Shown here piece after piece: positions 1 through 8,376 of a stretch of 64,000 nt of DNA; within the stretch, counting starts at the first letter, position 1, and each line of letters begins with the position of its first letter. A program made the position numbers and the translations under genes. The notes under the pieces were generated by a model. The model made no database searches, was not told where the DNA came from, and saw nothing but the letters and a program-made list of their open reading frames with translations. The DNA is from BOG-908 sp963850605. GTDB taxonomy: Bacteria; Pseudomonadota; Alphaproteobacteria; Acetobacterales; Acetobacteraceae. Where the stretch lies: the NCBI GenBank assembly GCA_963850605.1, contig CAWKLX010000002.1, positions 496,001 through 560,000 on the forward strand. Direction: 5' to 3'.

Positions 1-962
1 GCGCGACCGAGTTTTCGGCCATGAGCTCGATCGCCAGGCCGCTCCAGCAAAAACTGGCCGAGCGGTTCGTGGTCGGCCGGCCCGAACCCGCCACAGTGCA
101 GACCAGCGTGGACGAGACGAGAAAATTCCTGTTCCGTTTCCGAGACGGGCAGGAGGCCGAAACCGTCTACATCCCGGACCCGCAACAGGATCGCGGCGCC
201 GTCTGCATCAGCAGCCAGGTTGGCTGCACGCTCTCCTGCCGCTTTTGCCATACCGGCACCCAGGCGCTGGTCCGCAATCTGGGCCCGGCCGAGATCGTGG
301 GCCAGTTCATGGCGGCGCGGGATTGCTATGGCGAATGGCCAAGCCCCCAGGGCGAGACGCCGCGCCTGCTCTCGACGATCGTCCTGATGGGCATGGGCGA
401 GCCGTTGTACAACTACGAAAACGTAGCCAAAGCGATGCGCATCGTCATGGACGGCGAAGGCATCGGCCTGTCTCGCCGCCGCATCACGCTCTCCACCAGC
501 GGCGTGGTGCCGATGATGGACCGGGCGGGCGAGGAGCTGGGCGTCAACCTGGCCGTCTCGCTGCACGCGGTGTGTGACGATCTGCGCGACGAGCTGGTGC
601 CGCTCAACCGCAAATACCCGATTGCCGAGCTGATGGCCGCCTGCCGGCGCTACCCGGGCGCCACCAATGCGCGGCGGATCACCTTCGAATACGTCATGTT
701 GCGCGGCGTCAACGACAGTGAGGCTGATGCCCGCGAGCTGGTCCACCTGATCAAGGGCCTGCCCGCCAAGGTGAACCTGATCCCATTCAACCCCTGGCCC
801 GGCAGCACCTTCGAATCCTCCAGCGGCAACGCCCTGCACCGCTTCGCTCGCATCGTGTCGGACGCGGGCTTTTCCTCGCCGATCCGCACACCCCGGGGCC
901 AGGATATCTTGGCAGCGTGCGGGCAGCTACGAACGGATAGCCGGCGGGTCCGCGCCAACTAG
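1..962 (+). CDS. rlmN: 23S rRNA (adenine-2503-C2)-methyltransferase RlmN, 5'-truncated
   Basis: This is a radical-SAM methyltransferase that methylates A2503 of 23S rRNA and, in the known family, A37 of some tRNAs. The reading frame is open from base 3, so the start lies outside the window; the family is about 380 residues and roughly the last 318 are visible. Counting from the Met at base 21, the 4Fe-4S cysteines CxxxCxxC are at residues 69, 73 and 76, followed by the SAM-contacting GMGEPL motif and the LHAVCDDLRD segment. The catalytic C-terminal Cys appears to be in the ILAACGQL stretch. The stop codon TAG is formed by the first bases of the dispersed repeat that begins at 959, so the extreme C-terminus may have been set by the repeat. 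Confidence 0.95.
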   Translation, partial: ATEFSAMSSIARPLQQKLAERFVVGRPEPATVQTSVDETRKFLFRFRDGQEAETVYIPDPQQDRGAVCISSQVGCTLSCRFCHTGTQALVRNLGPAEIVGQFMAARDCYGEWPSPQGETPRLLSTIVLMGMGEPLYNYENVAKAMRIVMDGEGIGLSRRRITLSTSGVVPMMDRAGEELGVNLAVSLHAVCDDLRDELVPLNRKYPIAELMAACRRYPGATNARRITFEYVMLRGVNDSEADARELVHLIKGLPAKVNLIPFNPWPGSTFESSSGNALHRFARIVSDAGFSSPIRTPRGQDILAACGQLRTDSRRVRAN

Positions 963-1065
963 AGCATGATCCGTTCGCATTGGCTCACGGACCAAGCTCT
1001 AGCTTATTGTTTGGCGAGCATCTTTATCCGATCGAACAATTCCGTTCGATCGGATGATGCTCTAG
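959..1065. repeat. 107-bp CTAG-bounded palindromic repeat, copy 1
   Basis: This element begins and ends with CTAG in the context tagagcat...atgctcta, so its ends are inverted repeats. The left part (to about 1001) is itself bounded by TAGAGC and GCTCTA. The right part contains a perfect 12-bp stem (1026-1037 with 1044-1055) around a 6-base loop. A second copy with about seven substitutions and one extra T lies at 59770-59877. In the second copy the right-hand stem has changed but would still fold with G-U pairs. It carries no ORF and looks like a REP/MITE-type intergenic element. Confidence 0.85.
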
Positions 1066-1207
1066 ATTGTGGAATGCGGCCTGACATAAGACGGAAAACC
1101 TTTGCCATATGAGAGGGCAGGCTGTCACAACTCGGCGCCGGCTTCCCATATGCAAGCCTGCCTTCAACATGCAGATGACCGTGATCTGAACCCGCTCCGA
1201 AGCGGTG

Positions 1208-2356
1208 TCACCCTGCTGTGCCACCCTCGGCGTCGAAGCGCGCGCACGCGGCAGCATACAGCATGGCATCGAGCGTCGTGAGACTGGCTAGCGCCTGCTC
1301 GTGTTCCGTCGTGAGCGAAGCCCGTGGAATGGCACGAAACACGCGCGGCGCAATACTCGCATTGTCTGCGCTTGTGTTGTGTCGTTCCGAGGACGTTTCG
1401 GTTTCCAGATCGAAGCGCCGGCCTAATCTTTCCAGGCTCGCACCCATATGCTCCGTCAAGCCCACGAACGCGATCCCGCCAAGCGCCTCCAGTGCCCCGT
1501 CGAGGCAGGCGCCGGGATCATTCGCCAACGCGTCGTGACCGGAGGCCTGGACATATGTCGCGGTCAGCCGGCGCGCGTAAAAATTGTCGATGTAGTTGCG
1601 CACTGAGACATCGCGCGTCCGCAAAAATCCCAGCAGATCGCACTCATGCGCCAGCCTGACAGCATCGTTGCCAACCGTGCTGTCCAGCACATCGCGGTTC
1701 ACGCTGCGCCAGTAATGATATAGCGACACGATCCGCCGTGCCGGATCGCGCAGCAGGGTCACGACCGGCCGCCCTGGATCGAGCTGCCGCAGGGACGGCA
1801 GATCGTAATGCCCAAAGACCAGCGCGCGGCGGCGTATCGCAGCCGCGTCGCGCCCGGCGAACGGGGTCACGGCATGGGGTGCCGCCGTGCGCCAGGGGTC
1901 CGGGTCGATCTGCTCGGGGTGGCAGGCATCCGTCAGCAACTGGGCCACGGCGCCCCCGCCGGTCTTCTCCAAATGCAGGAAGGCGACAGGCGGCCCCCGC
2001 CAGAACGCGACGGGGTTGCCGCAGAGCGGCGGTATGCTCACTGCGCGCTCCGCCGCGTGGTGTCGGTCGAATGCGTTGTGCGTCTGCAACCGGCCGGTCC
2101 GCACCATGTCCAACAGCAGAAACTGGCTGATCAGCGTCTTGGCGTCGGCCATCGGCAGCATCGCGCGCAGGACGGGCGGCAACGGAACCGACTGATCCAC
2201 CAGCCCGGCGAGGAACGGCCGCGCTTCGCCCTTGTCCGGCCAGCGTCCGACGGACAGGCGGAACAGCAGCCTACCGAACAGCGGCGCGCCGGCCGCCAGA
2301 CCGCTTTTGCGCACCCAGCCAGCCGAACGCGCGGCAGCCGGGCGCGGCCGGCTCAC
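1208..2356 (-). CDS. sulfotransferase family protein
   Basis: A 382-residue protein that probably transfers sulfate from PAPS to a carbohydrate or other acceptor. Visible motifs are a 5'-phosphosulfate loop FLHLEKTGGGAV (residues 126-137) and a 3'-phosphate segment LLRDPARRIVSLYHYW (about 201-216), the two signatures of the membrane-type/heparan-sulfate-like sulfotransferase family. There is no signal peptide or clear membrane span. It starts with GTG and overlaps the end of the upstream peptidase gene by 4 bp (GTGA), so the two are probably translated together. The natural acceptor cannot be told from the sequence. Confidence 0.8.
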   Translation of the reverse strand: MSRPRPAAARSAGWVRKSGLAAGAPLFGRLLFRLSVGRWPDKGEARPFLAGLVDQSVPLPPVLRAMLPMADAKTLISQFLLLDMVRTGRLQTHNAFDRHHAAERAVSIPPLCGNPVAFWRGPPVAFLHLEKTGGGAVAQLLTDACHPEQIDPDPWRTAAPHAVTPFAGRDAAAIRRRALVFGHYDLPSLRQLDPGRPVVTLLRDPARRIVSLYHYWRSVNRDVLDSTVGNDAVRLAHECDLLGFLRTRDVSVRNYIDNFYARRLTATYVQASGHDALANDPGACLDGALEALGGIAFVGLTEHMGASLERLGRRFDLETETSSERHNTSADNASIAPRVFRAIPRASLTTEHEQALASLTTLDAMLYAAACARFDAEGGTAG

Positions 2357-4413
2357 GGCATCAGCTGTTCGGAGAGATAGGTCATCTCCAGCGCCTGCTC
2401 CATGGCCGCCCCGCGCAAGTTCGCGCTGGCGACGTGGCCGCCTTCCATGGCCTCGTAGTACAGAAACGGGTGGCCCTGCGCCTCCATCAACGCCGCGAAC
2501 TTACGCGCATGAGCGGGACCGACGCGGTCGTCCGAGGTAGTCGTAAAAATATACGGCGTTGGATAGCGCACATCCGGCTTGAGGTTGGCGTAAGGCGACA
2601 TGCCGGCGAGGAAGGCGCGCTCGTCCGGGTTGACGACGCTCCCATATTCACCGGTCCAACTAGCCCCCGCGGCAATGGTTTCGAACCGCAGCATGTCGAG
2701 CAGCGGCACGCCGATGATGACGGCATGCCACAGGTCGGGATGCTGCTCGAACTCCACACCCATCAGCAGCCCGCCATTCGAGCGGCCGCGTATGCCCAGA
2801 TGGGCGGGGCTGGTCAGGTGCCGCGCCTCCATATCCTGCGCCACGGCGGCGAAATCGTCGTAGATGCGCTGGCGGTGCGTCTTGATGCCCGCCTCGTGCC
2901 AGGCCGGGCCGAACTCGCCGCCGCCGCGTATGTTGGCCAGCGCGTACGCGCCGCCATGCTCGAGCCAAAGTTTTCCAATGGTAGGATTATAGGCCGGGGT
3001 TTCGCTGATTTCGAACCCGCCATAGGCGGTCAGCAGGGTGGGGGTTGAGCCGTCCGGCTTCTGATCCTTCGGATGCACCAGGAAGTAGGGGATTTTGGTG
3101 CCGTCCTTGCTGGTGGCCTGCAGTTGCTCGACCGCGTCGTGCGATGCGTCGAATTGGGCCGGCAACGTCTTGACCTGGACCGGGCCGGCGCTCGTGGCCA
3201 GATCCAGACTGTACAGTGCGGTGGGTTGCAGGAAGCCGGTCACCTGCAGGTAGGCGCGGTCATCCACGCCACTGGCGGTGACCAGCGAGATTGCCGCGTT
3301 GTCGGGCATGGAGATCGGCGTGCCGGCCCAGCCGTCACCGGACTTGGTGAAGGCGATCGCACGGCCGCGCACCTCGTCGAGCAGGGTCGCCACGATGGCA
3401 TGTGCGGTCACACCAACGCTTTGGATCGATTGGCGGGCGTTGGGCGAAAAGATCAGGCGAGGCGTGCCCTGGGGTGCCGCGAGGTCGAGCGAAACGAGCG
3501 CACCCGCGGGCAGGCCCGGGCCGGCGGCTTCGCTGAGCCGGGCGATGAACTGGCCGGCGACCAACCCCTCCAGCTCGGATTTCTGCGGCAGGTTCAGCCG
3601 GACCGTGCCGTCTGGCGTGACCAGGCGGTATTCGGACCGGAACGCGTCAAGCCCACGGGTCAGGACTGCCGCGCGATAGCCCTGCCCATCGACATACGCC
3701 AAGACCCATACGCCCACATCCGACGATGTGCCGCGATAGATTTCCGCCGCCTCTGCCAGTTTTTGTCCGCGGCGCAGGCGTTTGATCACGAATGGGTAGC
3801 CCGAGGCGGTCATGCTGCCGGATCCCCAATCGGTGCCGAGCAACAATGTGTCTGCGTTCTCCCAATCCGCGGTTTGCTTGGCGTGCGGGATGGAAAAGCC
3901 GCCGGCCACGAATTCACCAGCGCGCATGTCGAATTCGCGCGCGGTCAGCGCGTCCTCGCCGCCTTCGGACAGCAGCACCAGGCAGCGTGCTGCGTCGGGC
4001 GGGAGGCACGTCGCTCCTTCCCATACCCATGTCTTGCCCTCGGCTCGGGAGAGCGCGTCCAAATCGATCAGCGTCCGCCAATGCGGCACGGCGGAGGCGA
4101 AATCTTCCGGCGTCGTGCGGCGCCACAGGCCTTGGACGTGCGTTACGTCCTGCCAAAGGTTGGTCACATCCTGGCCGGTCAGGTCGGGTTTGGGGATCCG
4201 GTCGTTCGACTGGGCCAATTCTTGCGCCTGGGCCATGAAAGTCGCATAGCGTGGGTCCGACTGCAGCACCTTCAGCGAGAGGGCGTTTTCCGTTCGCACC
4301 CAGTCCAATGCCTGCGGGCTGCTGACTTGCTCCAGCCAGGCGAACGGGTCCGCCGGGGCGGGGGAAGCCGCCGCACAGGCTGGCAGAAGCAGGAGCAGGA
4401 AGCGATATTTCAT
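2353..4413 (-). CDS. prolyl oligopeptidase, S9A family, exported
   Basis: A serine peptidase of the prolyl oligopeptidase family that cleaves after proline in short peptides. The first 21 residues form a short signal peptide ending near PACAAASPAPA, so it is probably periplasmic. The N-terminal propeller runs to about residue 430 and is followed by the alpha/beta hydrolase domain. The catalytic Ser is in GRSNGG (S545), the acid in the SDDRV stretch (about 628-629) and the His in GGHV (H660). The length of 686 residues is normal. The downstream sulfotransferase overlaps its stop codon. Confidence 0.9.
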   Translation of the reverse strand: MKYRFLLLLLPACAAASPAPADPFAWLEQVSSPQALDWVRTENALSLKVLQSDPRYATFMAQAQELAQSNDRIPKPDLTGQDVTNLWQDVTHVQGLWRRTTPEDFASAVPHWRTLIDLDALSRAEGKTWVWEGATCLPPDAARCLVLLSEGGEDALTAREFDMRAGEFVAGGFSIPHAKQTADWENADTLLLGTDWGSGSMTASGYPFVIKRLRRGQKLAEAAEIYRGTSSDVGVWVLAYVDGQGYRAAVLTRGLDAFRSEYRLVTPDGTVRLNLPQKSELEGLVAGQFIARLSEAAGPGLPAGALVSLDLAAPQGTPRLIFSPNARQSIQSVGVTAHAIVATLLDEVRGRAIAFTKSGDGWAGTPISMPDNAAISLVTASGVDDRAYLQVTGFLQPTALYSLDLATSAGPVQVKTLPAQFDASHDAVEQLQATSKDGTKIPYFLVHPKDQKPDGSTPTLLTAYGGFEISETPAYNPTIGKLWLEHGGAYALANIRGGGEFGPAWHEAGIKTHRQRIYDDFAAVAQDMEARHLTSPAHLGIRGRSNGGLLMGVEFEQHPDLWHAVIIGVPLLDMLRFETIAAGASWTGEYGSVVNPDERAFLAGMSPYANLKPDVRYPTPYIFTTTSDDRVGPAHARKFAALMEAQGHPFLYYEAMEGGHVASANLRGAAMEQALEMTYLSEQLMP

Positions 4414-4528
4414 GGTGCCGTACTACCCGTATCGACCCTGCAGGAACAGAGACCGCGAACGCTGTGCCAGCGAGCTGCTGTTGCGGAAGAGCCACTCCCG
4501 TGAAACCTGCCTAGGCAAGCACGTTTAT

Positions 4529-4558
4529 TTGATGAAACGAATCGTTTTTTGGTTAGAC
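4529..4558 (+). promoter_or_regulatory. candidate sigma-70 promoter for the 56-residue ORF
   Basis: TTGATG (4529-4534) and TTAGAC (4553-4558) are separated by 18 bases in an A/T-rich patch that stands out from its surroundings. The ATG of the small ORF begins only 7 bases after the -10 box, so any transcript would be leaderless or nearly so. This is inference from pattern only. Confidence 0.3.
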
Positions 4559-4565
4559 TCGCCGC

Positions 4566-4736
4566 ATGAGCACCATTCGCGCATGCAGCATGGTCAACCG
4601 GGTCGTTCTGATCCACGACATGGCCGAACAAACCATCATCTCCGAGCTCGATCTGGAGCAGGCCGATCTGCTTCTGGAACAGCTTCAGCAGGCCGTCAGC
4701 CAGCAGATCCGCCTTCGAACGCTGCCGGTTCAGTAG
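4566..4736 (+). CDS. small hypothetical protein, 56 aa
   Basis: Not recognised as a known family. The ORF encodes an acidic helix-prone peptide with a leucine/glutamine-rich second half (ELDLEQADLLLEQLQQAVSQ, residues 29-48) that looks like a short coiled coil. It is divergent from the prolyl oligopeptidase and sits behind a promoter-like sequence. There is no recognisable ribosome site, which would fit leaderless translation. The codon pattern and the regular amphipathic composition argue weakly for a real gene. Small helical peptides of this kind are often regulators or antitoxin-like, but nothing here shows a function. Confidence 0.4.
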   Translation: MSTIRACSMVNRVVLIHDMAEQTIISELDLEQADLLLEQLQQAVSQQIRLRTLPVQ

Positions 4737-4742
4737 TGTTGG

Positions 4743-4805
4743 CTAGATCGGGGCGATGGCGATCAGGCTGAGCACGGCTGTCAGCCCGACAATCCAGAAC
4801 TTCAT
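4743..4805 (-). CDS. candidate 20-residue hydrophobic peptide
   Basis: A very short ORF encoding one hydrophobic span (begins MKFWIVGLTAVLSLI). It is preceded by a good ribosome-binding sequence GGGGAGG about 7 bases upstream of the ATG, which is the main reason to list it. It lies between folC and the 56-residue ORF. It could be a small membrane protein or chance; only proteomics or ribosome profiling could decide. Confidence 0.3.
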   Translation of the reverse strand: MKFWIVGLTAVLSLIAIAPI

Positions 4806-4892
4806 GTGCCTGCCTCCCCGAGATCGATCTCGCTGCACCGCAGCATCTATCGCGCCCATGTAACCCGGGTTTTGCAGGCGGGTGTCGATCGA

Positions 4893-6188
4893 TCACGCAG
4901 TATCGGGTGCGGCGCCGTCCGCCTTCAGCACCTCTCCGGCCAGATACAGGCTGCCGCAGATCAGCACGCGGCCGGGTGGCTCGCTGGCGACCTGCCGCAG
5001 TGCGCCCATTACATCGGGGCCGGGCCGGGCCACACGATCCGAGGCCTCGACGATGTCGTCCACCGGCATGGCGAGATGCTGCCCCGGTTCGGCGACCGCC
5101 CATACGGACGCCGCCCTGTGCAGCAGCGGCGCCAAGAAGCCGGCCGCATTTTTCGACTGCTTCATACCTACGATCAGGTGGACCGGGCGATCGGCCCACG
5201 CGTCCAACTGAAGGGCCAGCGCTTGCCCGGCCCCTTCGTTGTGGCCGCCGTCCAGATAGAGTTCCGAGCCGGACGGCACTATAGCGGCGAGCCGGCCCCG
5301 CAACCGCTGCAGCCGCCCCGGCCATTCGGCGCGCGCCACGCCCGCGAAGGCGGCAGGCGGCACACCCAGGCCAGAGGCGCGCAGGGCGGCGATGGCGATT
5401 TCGGCGTTGTCGATCTGGTGCGTGCCGGCCAGGCTGGGGCGCGGCAGGTCCAGCACTCCGGACACATCGCTGAAGCGCAGCCCGCCAGGAGTTTCGGCCA
5501 CCTCCCAATCCCGACCGCGCTCATAAAGCACGGCTCCTGTCTCGGCAGCGCAGGCGCGCAGCACGGCCGCCACCTCCGGTTGTTGCCGGCCCGTGGCCAC
5601 GGGGCAGCCGGATTTCATGATGCCCGCCTTCTCCCAAGCAATGCGGTCCAGCCGGTCGCCCAGAAAATCCTGATGGTCGAGGGAGATCGACGTGATGCAG
5701 CACGCGGCCGGCGCGGGGATCACGTTCGTCGCGTCGAACCGGCCGCCCAGCCCCACCTCGACCACGCACAGCTCGGCCGTGGCGCGGGCGAACAGCAGGT
5801 AGCCGGCGGCCGCTAGCGCTTCGAACACCGTGATCGGCTGGCCGGCGTTCACGCGCTCGATCTCTTCCAGCGTGTCGGACAATACCCCCTCGTCCACCAG
5901 ACGCCCCGCGATCCGGAACCGTTCGCGCAGATGCACCAGGTGGGGGGAGATGGTGACGTGCACGCGCCAGCCGGCCGCCTCCCCGATGGCGCGCAGGAAG
6001 GCGCAGGTGCTTCCCTTGCCGTTAGTGCCTGCCACGTGGATCACCGGCGGCACGCGAAGCTGCGGATCGCCCAGCGCGTGCAACAGCCGCAGCACGCGGT
6101 CCAGGCTGAGGTCAATCAGTTTGGGATACAGTGTGTGCAGGCGGGCGACGGTGGCGTCGGTGCGGCCCGGAGCGAGGCCTGGGATCAC
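4893..6188 (-). CDS. folC: bifunctional folylpolyglutamate synthase / dihydrofolate synthase
   Basis: Mur-ligase-type enzyme that adds glutamate to dihydropteroate and to folates. The ATP-binding loop HVAGTNGKGS is near the N-terminus, followed by the family's TISPHLVHLRERF segment and later DGGHNEGA. The usual Met is missing: the frame stays open upstream, but the preceding gene ends at 6197, so the GTG at 6188 is chosen, giving 431 residues, normal for the family. Position after trpA-accD is the order seen in many alphaproteobacteria, here separated from accD by a small membrane-protein gene. The C-terminus falls at 4893 just upstream of a gene-poor stretch. Confidence 0.92.
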   Translation of the reverse strand: MIPGLAPGRTDATVARLHTLYPKLIDLSLDRVLRLLHALGDPQLRVPPVIHVAGTNGKGSTCAFLRAIGEAAGWRVHVTISPHLVHLRERFRIAGRLVDEGVLSDTLEEIERVNAGQPITVFEALAAAGYLLFARATAELCVVEVGLGGRFDATNVIPAPAACCITSISLDHQDFLGDRLDRIAWEKAGIMKSGCPVATGRQQPEVAAVLRACAAETGAVLYERGRDWEVAETPGGLRFSDVSGVLDLPRPSLAGTHQIDNAEIAIAALRASGLGVPPAAFAGVARAEWPGRLQRLRGRLAAIVPSGSELYLDGGHNEGAGQALALQLDAWADRPVHLIVGMKQSKNAAGFLAPLLHRAASVWAVAEPGQHLAMPVDDIVEASDRVARPGPDVMGALRQVASEPPGRVLICGSLYLAGEVLKADGAAPDTA

Positions 6189-6196
6189 ATCGGTCG

Positions 6197-6517
6197 TCAG
6201 AACGATGCACCGCACAGCTTTTCGAACCCTGACGTCATCATCATGAACCAGAGAACAATGTAAGTTAAGCCAATCCAGCGCCAAGTCCGTATAGAGTGAT
6301 GTCGGTGTTCTGGGGCGATTGCCAAGACCAGATGCCCTGGCGCCACTAAGTAGACCATACCGACATACACAAAGGCCGGGTCAACCAGTAATTGCGGTGG
6401 GAAGGGTGCTGGGCGATGCCAGTAAGCGATGGTATAGGGAATTCCGATAAGTATGATTGCGATCGCGGGTGCAAACACCTTTAGCTGCAGCTTGGTCTTT
6501 GGACTTAGTAACATCAT
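6197..6517 (-). CDS. small membrane protein of unknown function, 106 aa
   Basis: Not recognised. It has three predicted hydrophobic spans (about residues 13-31, 46-66 and 81-97), with His/Arg-rich loops between the second and third. It starts ATG-ATG and ends 8 bases before the folC start. Its base composition is visibly richer in A/T than accD and folC on either side, and it interrupts the usual accD-folC adjacency. It therefore looks like an acquired gene inserted into the operon without breaking transcription. Function cannot be stated. Confidence 0.65.
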   Translation of the reverse strand: MMLLSPKTKLQLKVFAPAIAIILIGIPYTIAYWHRPAPFPPQLLVDPAFVYVGMVYLVAPGHLVLAIAPEHRHHSIRTWRWIGLTYIVLWFMMMTSGFEKLCGASF

Positions 6518-6544
6518 AGCCAGCCCCTCCCGGCGCGAAGCTGG

Positions 6545-7462
6545 TTAGCTGGCCTCGATAGTGGGCTCTTCCAACGCAATCTCACTGCCAACATTGGCCT
6601 CGACTGCCGGCACGTGGGGCCGCATAAGACCCAGCACACGCCCCAGCACGTCACGCAGCTCCGTCCGCCGTACCACCATATCGACAATGCCGTGCTCGTG
6701 CAGATATTCAGCGCGCTGAAAACCCTCCGGCAAGGTTTCGCGCACCGTCTGCTCGATCACGCGGGCGCCGGCAAACCCGATCAGCGCGCCGGGTTCTGCG
6801 ATCTGGATGTCTCCCAGCATCGCAAAGCTGGCGGTGACACCGCCAGTCGTCGGGTCGGTCAGGATAACGATGAAGGGCAGCCCGGCGTCGCGCAGCAGCA
6901 TCGCGGCAATCGTCGTGCGCGGCATCTGCATCAGGCTGACCGCACCCTCCTGCATGCGGGCGCCGCCCGAGGCGGTGAAGACCAGCAAAGCCGCCTGTTG
7001 CAGCACGGCGAGTTTGGCGGCGGCGACCAAACCTTCGCCGACAGCGGCACCCATCGAGCCGCCCATGAAGGCGAACTCCATGGCGGCGACAACAGCAGGG
7101 TGGCCGCCGACCGTGCCGTGGGCGACCACCAGCGCGTCCTCCAGCCCGGTTTTGGCGCGAGCTTCGCGCAGGCGTTCGGAATAGCGTTTCTGGTCCCGGA
7201 AACCGAGCGGGTCGGCCGGCGCCTTCGGCAATTCGATGCGCGTGAACGACTCCTCGTCGAACGTCCACTCGAGGCGTTCCAGCGCGGTGGCGCGCATATG
7301 ATGGCCGCAGCTCGTGCAGACTTTCAGGTTCTTTTCCAGGTCCTTGGTAAAGATCATGGTCTGGCAGTTGGGGCACTGCGACCACAGGTTTTCCGGCACG
7401 TCCGGGCGCTGACCCAGCAGGGTGCGGATTTTCGGGCGCACATATTCGGTCAGCCAGCTCAT
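6545..7462 (-). CDS. accD: acetyl-CoA carboxylase carboxyltransferase subunit beta
   Basis: Beta subunit of the carboxyltransferase that makes malonyl-CoA for fatty-acid synthesis; it works with AccA. The 305-residue protein starts MSWLTEYVRP and has the zinc ribbon with cysteines at 30, 33, 49 and 52. The crotonase-type core follows, including the ASGGARMQEG oxyanion-hole region and DPTTGGVTASFA. The ATG overlaps the trpA stop by 4 bp (ATGA), fixing the start and indicating coupling. The C-terminal tail after residue 285 is acidic and probably unstructured. Confidence 0.97.
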   Translation of the reverse strand: MSWLTEYVRPKIRTLLGQRPDVPENLWSQCPNCQTMIFTKDLEKNLKVCTSCGHHMRATALERLEWTFDEESFTRIELPKAPADPLGFRDQKRYSERLREARAKTGLEDALVVAHGTVGGHPAVVAAMEFAFMGGSMGAAVGEGLVAAAKLAVLQQAALLVFTASGGARMQEGAVSLMQMPRTTIAAMLLRDAGLPFIVILTDPTTGGVTASFAMLGDIQIAEPGALIGFAGARVIEQTVRETLPEGFQRAEYLHEHGIVDMVVRRTELRDVLGRVLGLMRPHVPAVEANVGSEIALEEPTIEAS

Positions 7463-8295
7463 GCGGCGATCTCCCGCCCGGCCGCCCGCACGGCGTGGGC
7501 CAGGTCGCGCACCTGGTCCAGCACGCGACGCACCGTGTCTGGCCCTGCGCGGCCGTGCTCGTCCAGGCTGGCAGCCAACGTGTCGATCAGCGCACTGGCA
7601 ACTACAGCCCCATCGGCGGCGCGCACAGCGGCGGCGGCCTGGGCGGGGGAGCGCACGCCGAAACCCACGGCAATCGGCAGGTTTGTTACCGCGCGGATGC
7701 GGGGAATGGCCGCCTCCAGCTCGGCCGCGGATGCGGTGCGTGTGCCTGTTATCCCTGTGATGCTGACGTAATAGACGAATCCGCTGCAGCCGCGCAGCAC
7801 GGAGGGCAGGCGGGCGGCGTCGGTCGTGGGGGCGACAAGACGAATGATGTCCAGCCCGTGCTCGGCCGCGTGGCCGGCGAGCAGCTCGGCCTCTTCCGTG
7901 GGCAGATCGACCACAATCAGCCCGTCCACGCCCGCGGCCGATGCATCCAGGCAGAAGCGGGCCGGGCCATACGCCAGGATGGGGTTGAGGTAGCCCATGA
8001 GCACGACCGGGGTAGACGAATTCTCGGCACGAAACTCGCTGACCATCTCCAGCACCCGGCACAGCGTAGCGCCTGCCAGCAGACCGCGCCGCCCAGCCGC
8101 CTGGATGGTGGGCCCGTCCGCCATCGGGTCGGTGAACGGCATCCCGATCTCGATCAGATCCGCGCCCGCCCCTGGCATGCCGTGCAGGATTGCCATGCTG
8201 GTATCGGCGTCCGGATCGTAGGCTTCCAGGAACGGGATCAGCGCGCCACGGCCTTCGGCGCGCAGGTTGGCGAATTTTTGCGCAATGCGGCTCAT
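7459..8295 (-). CDS. trpA: tryptophan synthase alpha subunit
   Basis: Cleaves indole-3-glycerol phosphate to indole, passed to TrpB through a tunnel. The catalytic Glu lies in LIEIGMPFTDP and the catalytic Asp in DPMADGP; the phosphate-binding GFGVRSP and the SITGITGT loop are present. The start at 8295 (MSRIAQKFANL) is chosen from family alignment although the frame extends 69 bases further upstream, giving 278 residues. It overlaps accD by 4 bp. It is unusual that trpB is 6.4 kb upstream, with six foreign genes between them. Confidence 0.96.
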   Translation of the reverse strand: MSRIAQKFANLRAEGRGALIPFLEAYDPDADTSMAILHGMPGAGADLIEIGMPFTDPMADGPTIQAAGRRGLLAGATLCRVLEMVSEFRAENSSTPVVLMGYLNPILAYGPARFCLDASAAGVDGLIVVDLPTEEAELLAGHAAEHGLDIIRLVAPTTDAARLPSVLRGCSGFVYYVSITGITGTRTASAAELEAAIPRIRAVTNLPIAVGFGVRSPAQAAAAVRAADGAVVASALIDTLAASLDEHGRAGPDTVRRVLDQVRDLAHAVRAAGREIAA

Positions 8296-8376
8296 GGCCG
8301 GTGTGTAGGGCTTGGCGGCCGAAGTGTCACCGTGCGACGGGGTATTGAGAGGCGGTCCAGCCACCTGTAATTCTCG

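Noticed and set aside
1066..1207. Possible gene between the repeat and the sulfotransferase
   Set aside because: Short frames only, without ribosome sites or conserved motifs.
3073..4503. 476-codon plus-strand frame opposite the prolyl oligopeptidase
   Set aside because: The opposite strand has all catalytic motifs of S9A peptidases; this frame has none of any family.
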